From the NCBI GenBank assembly GCA_013368325.1, contig JAACJK010000010.1, forward strand, positions 1 through 64,000: a stretch of DNA of 64,000 nucleotides. Direction: 5' to 3'. The DNA is from Ephemerocybe angulata (Eukaryota > Basidiomycota > Agaricomycetes > Agaricales > Psathyrellaceae). The notes beneath the pieces were generated by a model. The model saw nothing but the letters and a program-made list of their open reading frames with translations, had not been told where the DNA came from and ran no database searches. How positions within the stretch are numbered: the stretch's first letter is position 1; every line of letters begins with the position of its first letter. The translations under genes were made by a program, and so were the position numbers. Shown here one piece after another: positions 58,630 through 64,000 of the stretch.

Positions 58630-60602
58630 CTACACAATCCTTCGATTCCGAAGTCCCGTAATCTCGCCTTCGGTGTACCCCAGCTCCTCCAGAACCTGCA
58701 ACACAGGGTTCTGTGTCAGCCCCATTCATTTGCACAGAACACAGCCGTCCTTACCTCCGTTGTATGCTCCGAAAGCCAGGGAGGTGGCAGTCGCACAGGC
58801 ATCTTCTGCCCATCGTATGCTACGGCTGGCGCAACCAGCTTGATCTTCCCAGATCGGGAATGCTGGGGTCGCAGAATGGTCAGATGAATTACCCGCCTTC
58901 GAGGACATGGGACTTGCCTCCACTTCCACGGTGACTTGCCGCGCGACCGCCTTAACCCAGCCCAGTCAGCCCTTTGAAATTCAAAAGGCGTACAACTCCC
59001 TCACCTGAGGATGCTCAAACGTCTGCTTTATATTATTGATAGGTCCAAATGGCACTCTGCAGGCGCCGTGTTAGTGCGAGTAATGAGCCACTTTGATTGA
59101 CTCACCCAAGTCCTTGGAATCGCTCTAACCAGTAATCTCTATCGCGCTTCATCAAGGCCTCATTGATGATTTGGACAAGTTCCGTCCGATTGGCAACTCG
59201 TGCATCGTTGGTCGAGAACTTTGGGTCGCTGGCTAAAGCAGGGAGGTCCAGCACCTTTTCCACCAGAATTTTGAACTATGCAAGTGCGGGTTAGCGGACA
59301 TCACAAACGATAAGCATAACATTAGCAAGTTCATTTCCGTCGCCACGAGCAAGCGGAATGTTCAGATAGAAGAGCAGGATCTCGTTACCTGTTTATTATT
59401 CCCCGCACCAATCATCACGAAGCCATCCTTGCACGGGAACACCTGGTATGGGACTATTGAGGGATGTGCAGTCCCATGTCTGGAAGCTTCCTTGCCTGCA
59501 ATGAGGTAATTCGACGCAATGTTTGCAAGACCTGCAATCTATAAACACTTTTAATGCCGGCCTTTCTACCCCTAGCTTTGGTACTAGCTGTGCGCATTTC
59601 TGCCACACGACGAACCTGTGTTTCGAAGAGATTACAATCGATCCAGACACCTTTACCAGTCTGTTGTCTGCCGATCAGTGCAGCCATTATAGCCCCATGA
59701 GCGTAGAGACCTGTAGCAATGTCAGTTGCAGCCACTCCAACCTTGCAGGGTGGACCATTTGGTTCTCCCGTTCTAAAGAAAGCCTCGGTTCAGGCCCTGA
59801 CCCCAGACAATGGAGTGTGAACTCACATGTGCATCAAGCCAGCTTCGCCTTCTATAACTACATCATACCCAGCGGCACTTTTGTAGGGACCAGTTTGTCC
59901 ATAGCCTGGTCAAATGCAATTGAGAAACCCAGGCATAAAAGGACCATTCCTATCGCATTGTAAGAACATACCGGTGATTGAAGCATATACTAGCTTTTCG
60001 TTGAGCTTCTTGCAGTCTTCATAACCTAGGCCCATCGAGGCCAATTTCCCTGACACAAAGTTCTCGACCAATACATCAGACTTCTTGACGAGTCTATGAA
60101 GTATCTCAAGACCTTCTGGCGTTTTAAAGTTGACGGTGATAGACCGTTTGTTTCTATTCACAGCCAGAAAGTATGCCGATTCATCTGGAAGATGCTCAGC
60201 CTCCTTTGGCGCGTTTGGTCGCGTGGGGGCAACAGGAGGCAGCCACGAGCCTGGAGAACGTTATGAAATGTGGAAATAGTCAGCGGTTGAATACGCGCAG
60301 TGACTCGACCTATACACACGAGTATCGTCGCCTCGCGTCACCTCCTCCACCTTGATAACGTCCGCCCCAAGATCTGCAAGCAACATCGTCGCAGTTGGGC
60401 CTGCAAGAACGCGCGTCAAATCGAGGACCTTGATCCCCTTTAGCGGAGGGGCAATCCCAGGACCGTAGGGCATTGCGGGCCCCTGACTAAAGTTCCTGGG
60501 GCCAGTCTCGAAGAATCGCTGCTGAAACAGCTGGTTGGATGGCGAAGCAAGCGAGCATTGGTACTGCAGTCGCAGACTGCGAGGGGCAACAAAGCGAAGC
60601 AT
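58630..60602 (-). CDS. Class III CoA-transferase (CaiB/BaiF family), likely mitochondrial
   Basis: Formyl-CoA-transferase-like enzyme closest in layout to mitochondrial succinate-hydroxymethylglutarate CoA-transferase (SUGCT). It starts [20 protein letters not shown], an Arg/Ser-rich N-terminus fitting mitochondrial import. Family blocks in order: [91 protein letters not shown] (its Asp is the likely catalytic residue), [14 protein letters not shown] and [19 protein letters not shown]. The C-terminus is [17 protein letters not shown]. Several introns interrupt the gene; the second exon includes SYFLAVN-type sequence after the first intron. The CoA donor and acceptor cannot be told from sequence. 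Confidence 0.88.
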
Positions 60603-62272
60603 GTCGTGGTGGCAGGTCGGAAACGACGACGAGCGCGTCCAAGCGGTGTGCCGCTGCTATCGGGCACACTCCGGGTCCCGTTCCCGGCTATTCAAGCGTC
60701 TACCCGTGTCCTCCTCCGCCTTGTGACTGGTACGCACCTCATGCGTCCTCACAACCAAGGGATTGCTCTCCAAGGCCAGAACAATCCCAAGGAGTGGGTA
60801 GGCTCCGGCGTATCTTGAATGAGCGCTTTGAGCTGTAGATTCGGGAACTTGCGACACAGATGATTCAGAGCAATAACATGCCATTGCCACTTCAGAGGCT
60901 TGCTGGGCACCTGAACCCCTACTATAGATTGGGGCCTGTCATTTTCATGATTCAATGAGATCCTAGAATACTAGGTCTGGCAGTCTCGAGCGGGGAGTAG
61001 ATTGTCCTCTGGAACGCGGGTCAATACCGACCCAACGGAAAGGGGCTCGTCCGAATTGAGGACCGGATCAAGACCCCACGTGGGGAAGACAATGACGCAG
61101 ACATCATCTGAAAAGGGGGCAGGCTGGGACAGGGCGAGCATAGACCTGAAAGACATCTTAGAAAGAATTTGAACCATATTTTCTTCAAGAAACCCTCCAG
61201 TCTGCCTCAAACTCACGCTAACGAAGCACACGAACCACCCGTACGACTCCATGGACGACGGGAACCCCAAACCCTCCACGGGTAAAGCACCTGAATCTTA
61301 CATGTCCACCTTGGTCAAGGCCTTCACCATCATGTGCAACACGCCTTTGATTGAACCAGAGACAACGACACGACCCAAGGTCTTGAGGATGAAAACGCTT
61401 CCGACCAGGCAGAACTCGCTATCGGACGACTCTAGTTCAATGGTGTGTCCAGCCACTCCCGAGGTCTGCCATCCACCGCAAGCTCACATCAAGTCCCTGA
61501 AGTCCTCTCGATTATCTTCTGGGAGCATCCAGTCTATTGGCCACGACAGAAAACAGGAATACTAGGCTCAAGATGTGCATTCTCTCCTCTCATTCTCGTC
61601 CCAGTCGCTGACTCTGATATCTTAGACAGACATCAAACTACCCTTAAGGCTTACGCCTTCTGGGCTTCTCCTCCTATAAAACTTCGTTCAAGCCATCACG
61701 GTTCTTTATCCCTTAAACTTGTAGCTTACTCTCTCTTTAAACCAGCCGTTGACCTCTTTTGTGCCCCACCCTTTTGTATCCAGTTTCAATGTACGACGTC
61801 AAGCAGCCTTGTTCGTTCAAGCTGCGTGTAATGATAGATTCTGAACCACCTCGCTCGCCGTCAGTTTTCTCAGTGCTGACTTTCATCGATCGTCACCAAT
61901 CGCTTAGAAACGGGAGGAGGAAGCAACCGTCTGAAAGTTAGCGCCAAATCATTAATCATTTCGCGTCCCGAATGGGCGTTGCTTTGATTGGGGGCGGAAG
62001 CGCGCCTCGCCGCGTGCTCACGCCCACACTGGGCTTGGCTCTTACCCCCATCATCCTCAAACACCATGGGCTTTCCAGTGATTCTCCGAACGAATCGACA
62101 AGGAGCTCCGCGACGGAGAACTTCAACTTACGGCTGACTACCCATAAGCCTGGTGCTCAGAATCGCGTGACGCGGCTTGGACGCGGCTGGACAGGTCTTC
62201 TAGTTCTTAAGGACCTCTTCTTCATCTTCTGCCTGCCTAGACGGACCTCTCATTTAACCAACTCGGAGCAGC
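60603..62272. other. Intergenic region with one doubtful small open frame
   Basis: About 1.7 kb between the CoA-transferase start and the dehydrogenase start. A 104-codon frame starts at an ATG at 61251 and ends at 61565 (+). It is Ser/Pro/Lys-rich (SYMSTLVKAFTIMCNTPL, LKSSRLSSGSIQSIG), has a plausible start and no recognised family; it may be a small gene or chance. Nothing else was recognised. Confidence 0.4.
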
Positions 62273-63322
62273 ATGGCGAAAGTAGTCATTGTCACTGGGG
62301 CCTCGTCAGGAATTGGAAAGATCTCTGCAATAGCACTGTCCAAGGCAGGGTGGAACGTCGTGCTGTCTGCGAGGCGAGAGGCCGAACTACTGGAGACCGC
62401 CCAAGAGTGCCCAGCGTCGACACTTGCTGTCCCGGGCGATGTGACAGATCCGATGTTTGTGAAGGAGCTGTTCTCTAAGACGATCGGCCACTACGGTATG
62501 CACAACAATCCTCTCAACCAAGCTCGGGACTAACTTTGCCACTGCAGGTCGCCTAGACGTTTTGTTTAATGTACGCCACGAGTCATGCCTTCTATTTCGA
62601 ACAAATTTTGACGATGCATACTAGAATGCAGGAATCCCCGGCCCACAGAAGCCTCTCGAGGACATAGAGCTTTCAGAGTTGTCCCAAGTTCTGAACGTGA
62701 ATGTTGTCGCGTCCTTCCTGTGCACGCAGGAAGCTTTCAAGATTTTCAAGTCTCAGGAACCGCAGGGAGGTATGTGCTTGGGTGTCCGACTCGGGCCCGA
62801 CATGATATCTATTTATCTCCACCAGGCAGGATTATCAACAATGGCTCGATTGCGGCTCATGTCCCTCGGCCTAATTCCGCCCCATACGCCATCTCAAAGC
62901 ATGCTGTCTCCGGCTTGACAAAGGCAACCAACTTGGACGGAAGGAAGTACAATATAACAGTTACTCAGATTGATATCGGTGCGCAGGCTCTTCACAAGCA
63001 GATATGGAGAGCTGATATGCCTCCTCGGCAGGCAACGTATTCACAGAAATGGCTAAGAAGTTCGGCTTTGGCAAGGGAGCGCTCCAACCCGATGGTAGAT
63101 ACATCCAGGAGCCGATGATCGACGGGAAACACGTCGGTGACACCATCGTCCACATTGCGAACCTCCCGCTCGATGTCGCAATGCTCGAAGTAAACATCAT
63201 GTACGTTGAACGTTCCTGCGCCTCTTCCTGTCGTGTCTGGGGCTATGCAATCCCTCGAACTCGTTACTGACTCGGAAGCGAAAAACAGGGCTTCAGGCGC
63301 TCCTTTCGTGGGAAGAGGGTAG
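62273..63322 (+). CDS. Short-chain dehydrogenase/reductase
   Basis: Classical NAD(P)-dependent SDR; substrate unknown. Six exons (62273-62495, 62548-62570, 62625-62769, 62826-62978, 63032-63200, 63289-63322) give 248 residues. The cofactor motif TGASSGIGK is at residues 8-16, the second Arg-rich position (SARREAELL) hints at NADP preference, NNAG is spliced together from the 23-base exon 2 and exon 3, and the catalytic Ser-Tyr-Lys appear as NGSIAAH and YAISKHA. The C-terminal [14 protein letters not shown] is normal for the family, ending [10 protein letters not shown]. It stands alone after 1.7 kb of non-coding sequence, so there is no pathway context. Confidence 0.93.
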
Positions 63323-64000
63323 ATTCCAATATATGGCATCGTCCTTGCCTCCCCGCGTGTTGACAAGGACGCCCATCTACTTTCCGGTGGCGCTTATGTC
63401 GCTGGACGGCGCTTGGAGGCGATGGACTCGCAATACAGTAATCTAATCGAAATCAATTGAACACTACAAGATTATCCGTTTTGCATTGCCATGCAGCATG
63501 ACCCGAGAACAAAACCCCTCTTATTTTGGGAACGGTGCAATCTTCCTGTCGATGAAAGACTTTCCGTGGTCATGTTTTCATTTCATTCTCTCCCGAGCCC
63601 TTTCTGTCGAAGATTCTGATTTACGACCCCTCACAGGTCAAAGTTAATTCAAGTTCTCGGCAAGGAAAGTGAAACCTTGTAGGGTGGTGGGTATCTAGGC
63701 GCAGTCGATATGCTCCTTCTTCGGATCATCCTTTCTTGACCAATTCTCTTCTCCAGTCTTCTCCTCTTCTCGATGCCAGCCTTCCTTTTCTCCGATATTT
63801 GGTGAGTTTGGCTCTGGTTTGTAATTCTTGCTCACTCCTCATCGGCCCTTGCTATCGAGCTGCATACGTTCTTCGGTTGCCCAACGGCTCTGTGGAGATC
63901 CGACTCCCGACAGACAATGACTTGAATACAGATATCTCACAGATGTGGTAATTCAGCCCTTGGGCGGCTGTACACTATGCGACACAGTGGCCGGTATTCA
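63323..64000. other. Window end, possible first exon of a further gene
   Basis: No complete gene is visible. An ATG at 63774 opens MPAFLFSDIW and meets a good donor (GTGAGT, about 63810), so a gene may start here and continue past the window. A downstream stretch (AYVLRLPNGSVEIRLPTDND, near 63865-63925) looks weakly protein-like but its frame closes before the window ends. I cannot support a firm call. Confidence 0.3.

Noticed and set aside
1..64000. CRISPR array, rRNA operon, prophage or bacterial operon signals
   Set aside because: No spaced direct repeats or rRNA stretches were seen, and the spliced genes show a eukaryotic nuclear sequence.

Overview
The window is nuclear DNA of a filamentous fungus, most probably a basidiomycete of the Agaricomycetes type. 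The reasons are dense genes cut by many small GT-AG introns (mostly 47-60 bases), short intergenic gaps, and fungal families such as a fungal phytochrome, Bor1, a Vnx1-type exchanger, Ypd1 and a GT61 glycosyltransferase. I placed introns by hand, using splice motifs, reading phase and family sequence. Where exon lengths are summed, they give a whole number of codons.

Layout. 1-6419: no gene recognised. 6420-8126 (-): METTL25-like methyltransferase. 8634-11966: complete DNA transposon with 38-base inverted repeats, TA target duplication and an apparently intact three-exon 921-residue DDE transposase. 12299-13397 (-) ureG and 13592-14623 (+) USB1 share a short divergent promoter. 14652-14834 (-) is a coding-like tail with no visible upstream part; about 2 kb of anonymous sequence follows. 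16896-18182 (+) IWR1; 18338-20131 (-) membrane-anchored histidine-phosphatase-fold protein; 20409-22580 (-) BOR1; 22933-24379 (+) ABHD12-like hydrolase. 25526-31445 (+) is a 19-exon phytochrome hybrid histidine kinase of 1657 residues.

32556-34287 (-) GT61 glycosyltransferase; 34404-37533 (-) CWF19; 37785-41433 (+) EFL1; 41642-46248 (+) DDB1; 46558-50188 (-) Vnx1-type cation/proton exchanger; 50493-52739 (-) serine-rich coiled-coil protein of unknown function; 53429-57077 (-) CHL1/DDX11 helicase; 57611-58413 (-) YPD1; 58630-60602 (-) class III CoA-transferase; 62273-63322 (+) short-chain dehydrogenase.

Most genes are single housekeeping genes, not a cluster. Functional links are limited. The phytochrome is a hybrid kinase whose phosphate would be expected to pass to Ypd1, encoded 26 kb away. 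USB1 and CWF19 both serve splicing; IWR1 serves RNA polymerase II import; EFL1 serves 60S maturation; DDB1 and CHL1 serve genome maintenance. The most notable items are the intact transposon with a cysteine-bearing insertion in its catalytic domain, the phytochrome, a histidine-phosphatase-fold protein that seems to lack the HD catalytic pair, several GC-AG introns, and an apparent frameshift or ultra-short intron in DDB1.
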